Positions 9,195 through 18,442 are shown, counted from the stretch's first letter. The stretch is DNA of 64,000 bases from Pseudomonas sp. PD9R (GCF_019200975.1 NZ_JAHTMR010000021.1:20266-84265), one strand, 5' to 3'. Numbers and translations are program-made. Notes: generated by a model not told the origin, from the letters alone.

Positions 9195-10508
9195 ATGAAA
9201 ACCCCGGTTTGGTTCCCCCAAAGCTTCTTCTCCCGCACCCTTTGGCTGGTGCTCATCGTCGTTCTGTTCTCCAAGGCGCTGACGCTGGTTTATCTGTTGA
9301 TGAACGAAGACGTGCTGGTGGACCGCCAATACAGCCACGGCGTCGCCCTGACGCTACGCGCCTATTGGGCCGCCGACGAAAACAACCGTGACAAGATTGC
9401 CGATGCCGCGACCCTGATTCGGGTAGTGGGCGCGGGTGTGCCGGAAGGCGAGCAACACTGGCCTTACAGCGAGATCTATCAGCGGCAAATGCAAGCCGAA
9501 CTGGGTGCCGATACCGAAGTGCGGTTACGCATGCATTCGCCGCCGGCGCTGTGGGTTCGGGCGCCGAGCCTGGGCGATGGATGGCTGAAGGTGCCGTTGT
9601 ACCCGCATCCACTGCGCGGCCAGAAAATCTGGAACGTGCTCGGTTGGTTCCTCGCTATCGGCTTGCTGTCCACCGCCTCGGCGTGGATCTTCGTCAGCCA
9701 GCTCAATCAACCTTTGAAACGCTTGGTCTATGCCGCGAGGCAGCTCGGTCAGGGGCGCAGCGTGCGTCTGCCGATCAGCGATACGCCGAGTGAAATGACC
9801 GAGGTTTATCGCGCCTTCAACCAAATGGCGGAGGACGTCGAACAGGCCGGACGCGAGCGCGAGCTGATGCTGGCCGGGGTCTCCCATGACCTGCGCACGC
9901 CACTGACCCGATTACGGCTGTCCCTGGAACTGATGGGCGACCGCAACGACTTGACGGACGACATGGTCCGCGACATCGAAGACATGGACGCGATTCTCGA
10001 CCAGTTCCTGGCGTTCATTCGCGATGGCCGCGATGAGTCGGTGGAAGAGGTGGACTTGAGCGATCTCGTTCGTGAAGTTGCCGCGCCGTACAACCAGAAC
10101 GAAGAGAAGGTGCGCTTGCGCCTGGAACCGATCCAGCCGTTCCCGTTGCGTCGAGTGTCGATGAAACGCCTGCTGAACAACCTGATTGGCAACGCGCTGC
10201 ATCATGCCGGTAATGGCGTTGAAGTAGCGGCGTATGTCTCCGGGGACACCGCTGCGCCATACGTGGTGCTGAGTGTGATGGACCGTGGCGCCGGGATTGA
10301 TCCGTCAGAGCTTGAGGCGATCTTTAACCCGTTTACCCGTGGCGATCGTGCGCGTGGCGGGAAGGGCACTGGTTTGGGCTTGGCGATCGTGAAGCGGATT
10401 GCTTCGATGCACGGCGGCAACGTTGAGTTGCGCAACCGTTCTGGCGGTGGGCTTGAAGCGCGGGTGCGGTTGCCGCTGGGGTTGATGTTGCCTCGGGATG
10501 CCGTTTAA
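9195..10508 (+). CDS. envZ: Osmosensor histidine kinase EnvZ
   Basis: 437-aa inner-membrane kinase. TM1 is near residues 12-34, a periplasmic loop follows, and TM2 is near 147-168 ('GWFLAIGLLSTASAWIFV'). A HAMP domain follows, then the H-box 'AGVSHDLRTPLTRLRL' with phosphoacceptor His231. The ATPase domain has an N-box 'LLNNLIGNALHHAG', a G1 box 'DRGAGID' and a G2 box 'GGKGTGLGLAIVKRI'. Cognate partner of OmpR. Confidence 0.94.
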   Translation: MKTPVWFPQSFFSRTLWLVLIVVLFSKALTLVYLLMNEDVLVDRQYSHGVALTLRAYWAADENNRDKIADAATLIRVVGAGVPEGEQHWPYSEIYQRQMQAELGADTEVRLRMHSPPALWVRAPSLGDGWLKVPLYPHPLRGQKIWNVLGWFLAIGLLSTASAWIFVSQLNQPLKRLVYAARQLGQGRSVRLPISDTPSEMTEVYRAFNQMAEDVEQAGRERELMLAGVSHDLRTPLTRLRLSLELMGDRNDLTDDMVRDIEDMDAILDQFLAFIRDGRDESVEEVDLSDLVREVAAPYNQNEEKVRLRLEPIQPFPLRRVSMKRLLNNLIGNALHHAGNGVEVAAYVSGDTAAPYVVLSVMDRGAGIDPSELEAIFNPFTRGDRARGGKGTGLGLAIVKRIASMHGGNVELRNRSGGGLEARVRLPLGLMLPRDAV

Positions 10509-10514
10509 AGACTG

Positions 10515-10596
10515 AAAAGATCGCAGCCTGCGGCAGCTCCTTGTATCTACAGGGTACGTATTCCCATGTAGGAGCTGGCGCAGGCTGCGATCTTTT
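10515..10596. repeat. REP doublet hairpin
   Basis: 26-nt arms 10515-10540 and 10571-10596, one mismatch pair (GCCGC against GGCGC). It lies between the convergent envZ and rimK genes, where it may help terminate both. Confidence 0.85.
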
Positions 10597-10601
10597 GGCT
10601 T

Positions 10602-11507
10602 TTAACCCTTACCTTTGGTCCGGGTCATATTCGGCCCGCCATTCTTCTCCAGGTGCTCAATGATGATCCCGGCCACATTCTTCCCCGTGGTGGTCTCGAT
10701 CCCTTCCAGCCCCGGCGACGAGTTCACTTCCATCACCAGCGGCCCGTGATTGGAGCGCAGGATATCCACCCCCGCCACCGCCAAACCCATGACCTTCGCC
10801 GCACGCAATGCCGTCATGCGTTCTTCTGGCGTGATCTTGATCAGGCTGGCGCTGCCACCGCGATGCAGGTTGGAGCGAAACTCACCCGGTTTGGCCTGGC
10901 GCTTCATCGCCGCGATCACCTTGTCGCCCACCACGAAGCAGCGGATATCGGCACCGCCAGCCTCCTTGATGTATTCCTGAACCATGATGTTTTGCTTGAG
11001 GCCCATGAACGCCTCGATCACAGACTCCGCCGCTGTGGCGGTTTCGCACAACACCACGCCGATGCCTTGGGTGCCTTCCAGCACTTTGATTACCAGCGGC
11101 GCGCCGTTGACCATCTCGATCAGGTCGGGAATGTCATCCGGGGAGTGGGCAAACCCGGTTACCGGCAAACCGATCCCCCGGCGTGACAGCAATTGCAGCG
11201 AACGCAGTTTGTCCCGCGAGCGGGCGATGGCTACCGATTCGTTGAGTGGAAAAACCCCCATCATTTCAAACTGGCGCAGCACCGCGCAGCCATAAAACGT
11301 GACCGACGCGCCGATTCGCGGGATCACTGCATCGAAACCCTCCAGCGGCTTGCCGCGATAGTGGATCTGCGGCTTGTGGCTGGCGATGTTCATATAGGCG
11401 CGCAGGGTATCGACTACCACCATTTCATGGCCGCGTTCGGTACCGGCTTCGACCAGGCGGCGGGTGGAATACAGACGCGGGTTCCGCGACAGCACAGCGA
11501 TCTTCAT
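10602..11507 (-). CDS. rimK: Ribosomal protein S6 glutamate ligase RimK
   Basis: 301-aa ATP-grasp ligase that adds glutamates to the C-terminus of ribosomal protein S6, and in P. fluorescens alters proteome balance. N-terminal 'MKIAVLSRNPRLYSTRRLVEA' and the ATP-grasp segments 'PLVIKVLEGTQGIGVVLCET', 'VQEYIKEAGGADIRCFVVGD' and 'VMEVNSSPGLEGIE' (Mg-binding) are clear. The start overlaps the upstream gene by 4 bases. The tail ends in a short basic stretch. Confidence 0.94.
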   Translation of the reverse strand: MKIAVLSRNPRLYSTRRLVEAGTERGHEMVVVDTLRAYMNIASHKPQIHYRGKPLEGFDAVIPRIGASVTFYGCAVLRQFEMMGVFPLNESVAIARSRDKLRSLQLLSRRGIGLPVTGFAHSPDDIPDLIEMVNGAPLVIKVLEGTQGIGVVLCETATAAESVIEAFMGLKQNIMVQEYIKEAGGADIRCFVVGDKVIAAMKRQAKPGEFRSNLHRGGSASLIKITPEERMTALRAAKVMGLAVAGVDILRSNHGPLVMEVNSSPGLEGIETTTGKNVAGIIIEHLEKNGGPNMTRTKGKG

Positions 11508-11983
11508 GCAACACCTGTGGAGGAGGTAGATACCGGGAACACCGGCTTGTCTTGTACATATTTAATGCCTGGATTAACGACCAGCTGGCCGTCGATCAGG
11601 GCTTTGGAACCGAGTAACAGGCGATAACGCATGGACTTGCGGCAGGCCAGCGTGAACTGAACCCGCCAGACCCGATCACCAAGGGCCAGGGTCGTGCTGA
11701 TCACGTATCGCACCTGCGCATGACCGTTAGAGCTTTTAATGGTTTTCATCGTTACCAGCGGCGCTTCGCAACGGCGGTGACGCAATTGCACCACCGTGCC
11801 CAGGTGTGCGGTGAAACGCACCCACTGCCCGCCGTCGCGCTCGAATGTCTCGATGTCGGTGGCATGCAGGCTGGAGGTGCTGGCGCCGGTGTCGATTTTT
11901 GCCCGAAGGCCCGCGACTCCCAAATCCGGGAGCGCCACCCACTCGCGCAGACCGACAACGGTCAAATGGTCAAATGTCTTCAA
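11504..11983 (-). CDS. rimB: RimB-like retropepsin-fold protease
   Basis: 159-aa protein of the family often annotated 'ATP-dependent zinc protease' (DUF785). The motif 'LRAKIDTGASTSSLHATDI' is the retropepsin-like D-T-G-A active-site pattern. It overlaps rimK by 4 bases, matching the rimABK operon known from P. fluorescens, where RimB works with RimK on ribosome modification. I could not identify rimA with confidence. The start ATG at 11983 is followed by KTFDHLTVVGLREW. Confidence 0.85.
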   Translation of the reverse strand: MKTFDHLTVVGLREWVALPDLGVAGLRAKIDTGASTSSLHATDIETFERDGGQWVRFTAHLGTVVQLRHRRCEAPLVTMKTIKSSNGHAQVRYVISTTLALGDRVWRVQFTLACRKSMRYRLLLGSKALIDGQLVVNPGIKYVQDKPVFPVSTSSTGVA

Positions 11984-12199
11984 AATTGCTCAACCGGTAG
12001 AAACCGCGCTGGCCGCAAGCAGCCGAATTCGCGGTATTCACGCAGAATAATGGTTAAAAGGCGACAGATATCTACGGCCCGGATTTCCAGTCCCGCAGGG
12101 CGGTTCTGGAATGCCTGCATTGTAATCCGAGACGGTGTAATTCTTGGTACGACAGAAACGGTAGTACAGTTCACCAATATTTCAGAACGAGGAAATCCC

Positions 12200-12607
12200 A
12201 TGGCACAAAAAAACGAAGAGGACGACAAAGTCCGCCTCGATAAATGGTTGTGGGCGGCGCGCTTTTATAAAACTCGTGCGCTGGCCAAAGCGGCGATTGA
12301 AAGCGGCAAGGTGCATTGCCGGGGCGAGCGCTGCAAGCCTGGCAAAGAGCCACGTATTGGCGATGAATTTGTGATCCGCACGGGTTTCGAGGAGCGCACA
12401 GTGGTGGTCCAGGCGCTGTCGATCGTGCGCCGGGGCGCGCCGGAAGCGCAGACGTTGTACGCCGAAACCGAAGCCAGCATTGCCAAGCGCGAGAATGCCG
12501 CGGCCCAGCGCAAGGCCGGCGCCTTGGGCGTGAGCACCGATGGCAAGCCGAGCAAAAAGCAGCGGCGGGACCTGTTCAAGTTCCGTGGAGACAGTCACGG
12601 CGACTAA
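12200..12607 (+). CDS. hslR: Heat-shock RNA-binding protein HslR (S4 domain, Hsp15)
   Basis: 135-aa S4-domain protein. Hsp15 binds free 50S subunits carrying nascent tRNA-peptide after heat shock and helps recycle stalled subunits. The S4 fold is seen in 'VRLDKWLWAARFYKTRALAK' through 'VHCRGERCKPGKEPRIGDEF'. A basic C-terminal tail follows (KKQRRDLFKFRGD). The ATG at 12200 is chosen because GAGGA precedes it. It lies upstream of hslO, separated by a REP hairpin. Confidence 0.92.
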   Translation: MAQKNEEDDKVRLDKWLWAARFYKTRALAKAAIESGKVHCRGERCKPGKEPRIGDEFVIRTGFEERTVVVQALSIVRRGAPEAQTLYAETEASIAKRENAAAQRKAGALGVSTDGKPSKKQRRDLFKFRGDSHGD

Positions 12608-12683
12608 AAAGATCGCAGCCTTCGGCAGCTCAGCAGGGTGAATACAAGTCCCGTGTAGGAGCTGCCGAAGGCTGCGATCTTTT
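12607..12683. repeat. REP doublet hairpin
   Basis: Perfect 24-nt arms 12607-12630 and 12660-12683, directly at the hslR stop codon. Its right arm ends in TTTT, so it can also act as a weak terminator. Confidence 0.88.
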
Positions 12684-12988
12684 CAAAGGATGCGCCATTC
12701 ACTTGCAATTGCGAGGATGAGCAACCATATAGGGTGATTCGTCTGCGGCGCACCGAGCGGATAAACAACCGCTCGTCGCAAATCGCCACAGTCCCTGAGC
12801 CATAGACCATAAACAGAAGACTAGCGGTGCCAGGAGCCAAGGATTGCCTATTGCCCGCCTCGCTAGGAACAATCCGGGATTGTTCCTAAAATGCCGGCCA
12901 TGGCTGAGCGTTACGCACCACGAGTGCTGCAAGAAGCGCGATTAATACCGTTTAAACCCCATTGTCACCCATTCAGATACCCAGACTT
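12684..12988. other. hslR-hslO intergenic region without a gene
   Basis: 305 bases after the REP hairpin. The only structure I see is 'GGAACAATCC-GGGATTGTTCC' (about 12867-12889), a near-perfect inverted repeat with GGAACAATCC / GGATTGTTCC arms; it could be an operator or a hairpin in the hslO leader. No coding region is supported. Confidence 0.4.
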
Positions 12989-13891
12989 ATGACCGATCTA
13001 GCGGACACCGACTTCACCCAACGCTTCATCTTCGATGACAGCGACACCCGTGGCGAGCTGGTCTCGTTGGAGCTCAGCTACGCCGAAGTCCTCGCCAAAC
13101 ATGCTTACCCGGAGCCGGTCCAGCAACTGCTCGGCGAACTGATGGCGGCCGCGTCGTTGCTGGTCGGAACCCTGAAGTTCGATGGGCTGCTGATCCTTCA
13201 GGCCCGTTCCGATGGCCCGATCCCGTTGCTGATGATCGAGTGCTCCAGCGAGCGCGACCTTCGTGGCCTGGCCCGTTATGAAGCGGACCAGATTGCCCCC
13301 GACGCAACCCTCGCTGACCTGATGCCCAACGGCTCGCTGACGCTGACCATCGACCCGAACCAGGGTCAGCGCTACCAAGGCATCGTCGACCTCGACGGCG
13401 AAACCCTGTCGGAGTGCTTCACCAACTATTTCGTGATGTCGCAGCAGGTGGGTACGCGTTTCTGGCTTTACGCCGATAGCCGCCGCGCTCGTGGCCTGTT
13501 GCTGCAACAACTGCCCGCCGACCGCCTGAAGGACGAAGAAGATCGCGCCGCCAGTTGGCAGCACATCACCGCGATGGGCAGCACGCTGACCGCTGACGAA
13601 CTGCTGAGCCTGGACAACGAAACCGTGCTTCATCGCCTGTACCACGAAGAGCAGGTGCGTCTGTTCGATGTTCAGAAACTGCGCTTCCGTTGCAGCTGCT
13701 CGCGCGAACGTTCGGCCAATGCGTTGGTCAGTTTGGGTATGGAAGACGCGCAAAACCTGGTGGTTGAACACGGTGGCCACATCGAGATCGACTGCCAGTT
13801 CTGCAACCAGCAGTACCTGTTCGACGCCGCCGATGTCACTCAATTGTTCTCCGGAGCGGGTGTCGAGACGCCGTCAGATACCCGTCACTAA
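12989..13891 (+). CDS. hslO: Redox-regulated chaperone Hsp33
   Basis: 300-aa cytoplasmic holdase activated by oxidation. The C-terminal zinc centre is present as 'FRCSCSRE' and 'IDCQFCNQ' (CxC...CxxC), whose disulfides form on activation. The start is taken at ATG 12989 (MTDLADTDFTQRF) because this matches the usual family N-terminus; an in-frame TTG at 12962 is less likely. Next to hslR and pckA as in other Pseudomonas. Confidence 0.95.
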   Translation: MTDLADTDFTQRFIFDDSDTRGELVSLELSYAEVLAKHAYPEPVQQLLGELMAAASLLVGTLKFDGLLILQARSDGPIPLLMIECSSERDLRGLARYEADQIAPDATLADLMPNGSLTLTIDPNQGQRYQGIVDLDGETLSECFTNYFVMSQQVGTRFWLYADSRRARGLLLQQLPADRLKDEEDRAASWQHITAMGSTLTADELLSLDNETVLHRLYHEEQVRLFDVQKLRFRCSCSRERSANALVSLGMEDAQNLVVEHGGHIEIDCQFCNQQYLFDAADVTQLFSGAGVETPSDTRH

Positions 13892-14071
13892 AACGGTTCA
13901 GCGCAGGTAAATTCACTGGTTAGTGCCGGAATAACGCCGTTACGACAGGAGGGGCCTACTCTTTTTGGGCTTTTCTGGCATAATCCGGCCCACTTTTTTC
14001 GCGGTAGTAGTGCACGACTTTCTACTACAAAAACGTTTGGAGCACTCGGCCACTGGCCGACGGGGAACCTC

Positions 14072-15613
14072 ATGACGCAAGCCAATAACGCCGTGTACAC
14101 CGATCTGAGTGTTGATGATCTGGTTAAAGAAGCCCTCAACCGCGGTGAAGGCGAGCTTGCCGATACCGGCGCACTGGTTGTTCGTACCGGTCACCGTACC
14201 GGCCGTTCGCCAGTCGATCGTTTTATCGTTGACGAACCGTCCACCTCGGCCGCCATTGGCTGGGGCCCGATCAACCGCAAGTTCCCGGCCGACAAGTTCG
14301 ATGCCCTGTGGGCTCGCGTCGAGTCGTTCAATAACGCGCAAGAGCATTTCGTTTCCCACGTTCATGTAGGTTCGGCTTCCGAGCACTACCTGGCCGTGAA
14401 AATGACCACCCAGACTGCCTGGCAGAACCTGTTCGGTCGTTGCCTGTTCATCAACCCGGCCCAGTACAACCCGGCTGGCCGTGAAGAATGGCAGGTTCTC
14501 AACGTCGCCAACTTCGAGTGCGTTCCAGAGCGCGACGGCACCAACTCCGATGGCTGCGTGATCCTTAACTTCGCACAAAAGAAAGTGCTGATCGCTGGCA
14601 TGCGTTACGCCGGTGAAATGAAGAAAGCCATGTTCTCGGTGCAGAACTTCCTGCTGCCGGCCGCCGACGTACTGCCAATGCACTGCGCCGCCAACATCGG
14701 CGAAGAAGGCGACGTGACCCTGTTCTTCGGTCTGTCGGGCACCGGCAAAACCACCCTGTCGGCTGACGAAAGCCGTTACCTGATTGGTGACGACGAGCAC
14801 GGCTGGGGTGAAGGCGTGGTGTTCAACATCGAAGGCGGTTGCTATGCCAAGTGCATCGACCTGTCCGAGAAGAACGAGCCGGTTATCTGGAAAGCCATCA
14901 AGCACGGCGCAGTCCTGGAAAACGTCGTTATCGACGACGCCAAGCACGCCGACTATGCCGATGTCAGCCTGACCCAGAACAGCCGCGCCGCCTACCCGCT
15001 GGAGCACGTTGCCAAACGCTCCGAGGCAAACCTCGGTGGCGAGCCAAACGCGGTGATCTTCCTGACCTGCGACCTGACCGGCGTGCTGCCGCCAGTGTCG
15101 ATCCTCAGCGAAGAACAAGCGGCCTACCACTTCCTGTCTGGCTACACCGCTCTGGTGGGCTCGACTGAAATGGGTTCGGGCAGTGGCATCAAGTCGACTT
15201 TCTCCACCTGCTTCGGCGCACCGTTCTTCCCGCGTCCGGCTGGCGTATACGCAGAGCTGCTGATCAAGCGCATCCGCGGCTTCGGTTCCAAGGTCTACCT
15301 GGTCAACACCGGCTGGACCGGCGGTGGCTACGGCGTCGGCAAACGCTTCAACATCCCGACCACCCGTGGCGTGATCGCAGCGATCCAGAGCGGCGCTCTG
15401 ATCGGTGCCGAGACCGAGCACCTGGACACCATCAACCTCGACGTGCCACTGGCCGTACCGGGCGTTGAGACTGGCCTGCTGAACCCACGCAACACCTGGG
15501 CAGACAAAGCCGCCTACGACGAAGCCGCCAAAGCACTGGCCGGCCTGTTCATCGAGAACTTCAAGAAGTTCGAAGTGAGCGACGCGATCAAGGCTGCTGG
15601 TCCAAAGTTGTAA
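14072..15613 (+). CDS. pckA: Phosphoenolpyruvate carboxykinase (ATP)
   Basis: 513-aa enzyme making PEP from oxaloacetate with ATP, the gateway to gluconeogenesis during growth on organic acids. The kinase-1a P-loop 'GLSGTGKTTLS' lies at about residues 220-230, followed by the kinase-2/metal region 'LIGDDEHGWGEGVVFNIEGGCYAK'. 'RTGHRTGRSPVDRFIVDEP' binds substrate. Its terminator downstream is interrupted by a small mobile element (see 15652-15806). Confidence 0.96.
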   Translation: MTQANNAVYTDLSVDDLVKEALNRGEGELADTGALVVRTGHRTGRSPVDRFIVDEPSTSAAIGWGPINRKFPADKFDALWARVESFNNAQEHFVSHVHVGSASEHYLAVKMTTQTAWQNLFGRCLFINPAQYNPAGREEWQVLNVANFECVPERDGTNSDGCVILNFAQKKVLIAGMRYAGEMKKAMFSVQNFLLPAADVLPMHCAANIGEEGDVTLFFGLSGTGKTTLSADESRYLIGDDEHGWGEGVVFNIEGGCYAKCIDLSEKNEPVIWKAIKHGAVLENVVIDDAKHADYADVSLTQNSRAAYPLEHVAKRSEANLGGEPNAVIFLTCDLTGVLPPVSILSEEQAAYHFLSGYTALVGSTEMGSGSGIKSTFSTCFGAPFFPRPAGVYAELLIKRIRGFGSKVYLVNTGWTGGGYGVGKRFNIPTTRGVIAAIQSGALIGAETEHLDTINLDVPLAVPGVETGLLNPRNTWADKAAYDEAAKALAGLFIENFKKFEVSDAIKAAGPKL

Positions 15614-15632
15614 GCGTTGGTTTGAAGCAATG

Positions 15633-15826
15633 AAAAAGCCGCCCTTTGGGGTAGTGCTGATCAGTTAGGCGAGCGCTGTACCCGGTAGGAGCGAGCCTGC
15701 TCGCGATGGACGTTAACGATAACGCGTGTTTGCTGGATAAACGCGTCGTCCTCAAGTTCATCGCGAGCACGCTCGCTCCTACAATTGCCTTAGCTGATCT
15801 GCATTACCCTTCAGGGCGGCTTTTTT
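15633..15826 (+). terminator. pckA terminator split by an insertion
   Basis: AAAAAGCCGCCC (15633-15644) and GGGCGGCTTTTTT (15814-15826) are the two arms of a normal intrinsic terminator. They are separated by 169 bases because a 155-bp element with its duplicated target sits in the loop. Joining the halves gives a compact GCCGCCC-loop-GGGCGGC hairpin with a U-tract. Confidence 0.75.
15652..15806. mobile_element. MITE-like element with REP core in the pckA terminator
   Basis: 155 bp. The left end TAGTGCTGATCAGTTAGG and the right end (read inward) TAATGCAGATCAGCTAAGG are imperfect inverted repeats. CCCTTTGGGG (15642-15651) and CCCTTCAGGG (15807-15816) flank it as an 8/10 direct repeat. Inside lies a REP-type hairpin GTAGGAGCGAGC...GCTCGCTCCTAC around GATGGACGTTAACGATAACG. 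No coding capacity. The ends match the elements at 36918-37030 and 44895-45061. Confidence 0.7.
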
Positions 15827-15838
15827 GTGGGCGTTGTC

Positions 15839-16705
15839 TCAGGTTTTCAAATGCAAGACAAACGCCCCGACCAGAACCAGTACCACCCCGAGCACCTGCA
15901 CCTTCCCTAGCCGTTCCTTGAAAAACATATACCCCAGAATCGCCGCAATCCCGCCAGACAACGTACTGATCACCGTCACCACCGAAACCGATCCGGCCAC
16001 CGCACCCCAGGCAAACGACGAAAAACCGCCCAGGTTCATGAGGCTTGCGCCGGTCAGCGTCAGGCAGTTTTTCAGTGGCGGGATTTTCAGTCCGTCATCG
16101 ACTCTGAGGACGATCGCTACCAGCACGATCAGGCCCACCAGATAAGCGAGCCAGAGCATCGTCACCGGTCCAATCACCGGCAAGACGTAATGGCCCTGCA
16201 ACCAAAAACTGGTGCCGTAGAACACGGCGGCCAGCAGCGCGTAGAAAATGGAACTGCTGGCCTGAGTGGTGTGTGGCACTTTCGGGTCGGAGTGAAGGCT
16301 GGAGAGGATTACCCCGATTACGCACAGGGCAATACACAGCAACTGGAGCTGACTGATCTGTTCACCACCGGCCCAGGAGAGCAGCGTGGTCACCACGCCG
16401 TAGGACGTCACCAGTGGCGCGACGATTGAGGCTTTGCCGAGGGCGAAGGCCTTGGACAAGGCCAAGGCGCCAGACACGGTGAGTAATGCGGCGGCGACAC
16501 CAATCAACCAGATCTCTGGCGGGGCGGCCATGGACCTGAGAATGAACACGGGAAAGGCGATCAGCAGCAGGCTCATGATGGCGAAGCCCAGCGCTTGACC
16601 GAAATACACGGCGCGTTTGACACCCACTGCGCGGGCATTCAAACCCACCAGAAAATCCGTCCCGCCCCAAAGCAGGGCGGCCAACAAACCCATCAGTACG
16701 TCCAC
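15839..16705 (-). CDS. EamA/DMT-family transporter
   Basis: 288-aa inner-membrane protein with about ten hydrophobic helices in two EamA repeats (for example 'MDVLMGLLAALLWGGTDFLVG' at the start and 'VLGVVLVLVGAFVLHL' at the end). Members export amino acids, metabolites or drugs; no substrate can be inferred. It stands alone and converges with pckA. Confidence 0.8.
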   Translation of the reverse strand: MDVLMGLLAALLWGGTDFLVGLNARAVGVKRAVYFGQALGFAIMSLLLIAFPVFILRSMAAPPEIWLIGVAAALLTVSGALALSKAFALGKASIVAPLVTSYGVVTTLLSWAGGEQISQLQLLCIALCVIGVILSSLHSDPKVPHTTQASSSIFYALLAAVFYGTSFWLQGHYVLPVIGPVTMLWLAYLVGLIVLVAIVLRVDDGLKIPPLKNCLTLTGASLMNLGGFSSFAWGAVAGSVSVVTVISTLSGGIAAILGYMFFKERLGKVQVLGVVLVLVGAFVLHLKT

Positions 16706-16734
16706 GCAATGTCCTTATCGTTATCCGCCGGACA

Positions 16735-17088
16735 TTACAGGCCTTCCAGCTCCCGGGTGTCCCAGCGTCGAGCCTTGATAGCTCGGTAGAGCATGGCGAT
16801 GGTCAATGGTTCCTTGTCGCCGCGACCCTTGGCCTTGCGTTTGAGGAATACATCGTAGCCTTCAGGTTGGAAATAGCGATAGCTGTCGTAATCCACAAAG
16901 TCGATGGCGAACTGGTCTTCCAGGGACTCGATCAAATGCTGGGCGTCGGCGCCGTTGCAGTTCAGGTCGAAGTTGATCGAGGTGTTGAGGCTGATGGTTT
17001 TGCGCTCTGGGAAGCCAAGCTCTTCGTGTAACAGTTGCAGGAGCTGGCGCATTGTTGGGTCGTCGGGGAGGTTGGGGGCGAGGATCAT
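16735..17088 (-). CDS. DUF1493 family protein
   Basis: 117 aa, soluble and acidic. It has the acyl-carrier-like layout of DUF1493: a helical start 'LLQLLHEELGFPERKTISLNTSI', then 'DLNCNGADAQHLIESLEDQFAIDF', then 'YFQPEGYD'. The function is unknown. It lies 29 bases upstream of the DMT transporter on the same strand and could be co-transcribed with it. Confidence 0.7.
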   Translation of the reverse strand: MILAPNLPDDPTMRQLLQLLHEELGFPERKTISLNTSINFDLNCNGADAQHLIESLEDQFAIDFVDYDSYRYFQPEGYDVFLKRKAKGRGDKEPLTIAMLYRAIKARRWDTRELEGL

Positions 17089-17170
17089 GGCGCTGTATCC
17101 GGTTGGGCTTGAGCTTGTTGGTCTTTACTCACGCATGGGAACGTTCTTCACTCTAGGTCAGGCTAGGTAG

Positions 17171-18442
17171 CTAAGATTCTGCAAGCCGAAACGCTGGTGC
17201 CATTTTGTCCTGTTCACGCCTCGACAATCCCAAGGCTCCAGCCAGTGTTGACCATTGGCTGACAACATCCTTGAAGCTTTCGATTATGTCTTCTGCATCC
17301 GCACGATTGACCCGAAAATACTCCGCTACGATCAGGGCAAGTTCGAGATCAAGCGCGTTGTCTGAATCAGTGATGTTGAGTTTCAAGCCATCGGCGTGCG
17401 CCACCGGGTTCATGTCATAGGCAGCAGACAAACGCCATCCACGACCCGGGTCAAGGATAAACCCGTGATTGCGCAGGTGATCATCAGTGTTGGAAACCAG
17501 GATGTTGAACACAATTCGAGACCACAACTCCCTAAGATCCGCGTTGGTTTCCGAGCCGTGCTCCATGAGCACCTCAGCCAATTCAAGGTAACTGGCGCCT
17601 ACTGAGGCATCGTCACCGTCGACGCGATCCGTCATGGTCATGGCTGAGGCAAAGTGCAGTCGGCCACCGCGTGCGGTTCGGTCGAAACGCTTGATCATGA
17701 AGCAGTGATGATCGCTCGCATAGCGTCGGGCGATACCGGTTGCGACGCGCAAGCCACAGTGATTGGCGAGGGCATTAACCACCAATTCCCAACCCCCTAC
17801 GTCATAGTCATCGCGGGTGCTTGGAAACTTGGCAATCCACAAGTGACCTTGTTCATCGGCGACGCTGGCTTTGGGTCTGGCTCCGCCCAGTGAGCCGCCG
17901 GGCGCAATCAGCATTCTCAGCCACTCGCCGCCGTCGATTGATGTGTTATCCGGGTCGTTTTCCAAGGCGCGGCTTGCTTGTTCCAGTGCGCGCAACTCGA
18001 CGAAGGGCGGGGCAGCGACACCATCCCGATCATCGAGAAAACTGCCTTCGTCATTGAGTTTGTAGCGGATTGCCCCGACTCGGTAGAGGTCATGGACGCC
18101 TAGAAGGAAATCCGACTCGTAAAGCTTGTTGCCTGCTGGGGCCAACCCTTCACGAATGTCCCGCTCCAGTCGTCGCTTCATCAGTAATTGCCCCCATCGA
18201 TCCGGGCTTGAATCAGCGAATACACCAAACCGAGTCTGGTGTTGACCGGGGAACTGACGACCTTCGAAGAGCCCGATTCGGGGATCCAGCGTTGTGAAAT
18301 TCAGTTCGGGATCGGCCAGTGCCGTAGCGTCGTACTCAAACTCGAAAACACTGGTGGAGCGCGTTTTTCTGGCATGCAGGAAGCCGAGGCGTCTTGGGCC
18401 GTTCAAGGATTCCCAGTCTGCATACACAGCAATCAGTGTCAT
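17171..18442 (-). CDS. hipA: HipA-like serine/threonine kinase toxin
   Basis: 423-aa HipA-family kinase; in E. coli HipA phosphorylates GltX and triggers persistence. The N-subdomain ('LNGPRRLGFLHARKTRSTSVFEF') and kinase fold are in one polypeptide. 'RPKASV' with 'LWIAKFPS' supplies the nucleotide-binding Lys, 'FNILVSNTDDHLRNHGFI' holds the catalytic Asp, and 'LSAAYDMNP' the metal-binding Asp. The start overlaps the antitoxin stop by 4 bases (ATGA). The target of this paralogue is not known. Confidence 0.88.
   Translation of the reverse strand: MTLIAVYADWESLNGPRRLGFLHARKTRSTSVFEFEYDATALADPELNFTTLDPRIGLFEGRQFPGQHQTRFGVFADSSPDRWGQLLMKRRLERDIREGLAPAGNKLYESDFLLGVHDLYRVGAIRYKLNDEGSFLDDRDGVAAPPFVELRALEQASRALENDPDNTSIDGGEWLRMLIAPGGSLGGARPKASVADEQGHLWIAKFPSTRDDYDVGGWELVVNALANHCGLRVATGIARRYASDHHCFMIKRFDRTARGGRLHFASAMTMTDRVDGDDASVGASYLELAEVLMEHGSETNADLRELWSRIVFNILVSNTDDHLRNHGFILDPGRGWRLSAAYDMNPVAHADGLKLNITDSDNALDLELALIVAEYFRVNRADAEDIIESFKDVVSQWSTLAGALGLSRREQDKMAPAFRLAES

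Noticed and set aside
11980..12228. 82-codon minus-strand ORF upstream of rimB as a candidate rimA
   Set aside because: It overlaps the start and ribosome site of hslR and has no features I can tie to RimA.
13940..15421. 493-codon ORF opposite pckA
   Set aside because: Mirror frame of a highly conserved gene with strong codon bias; no independent signals.
15706..15921. ORF starting MDVNDNACLLDKR and a similar ORF at 36342-37028 starting MDVNDDACLLSKR
   Set aside because: The shared peptide comes from the GACGTTAACGAT core of the MITE-like elements, not from a gene family; neither ORF has a plausible start context.
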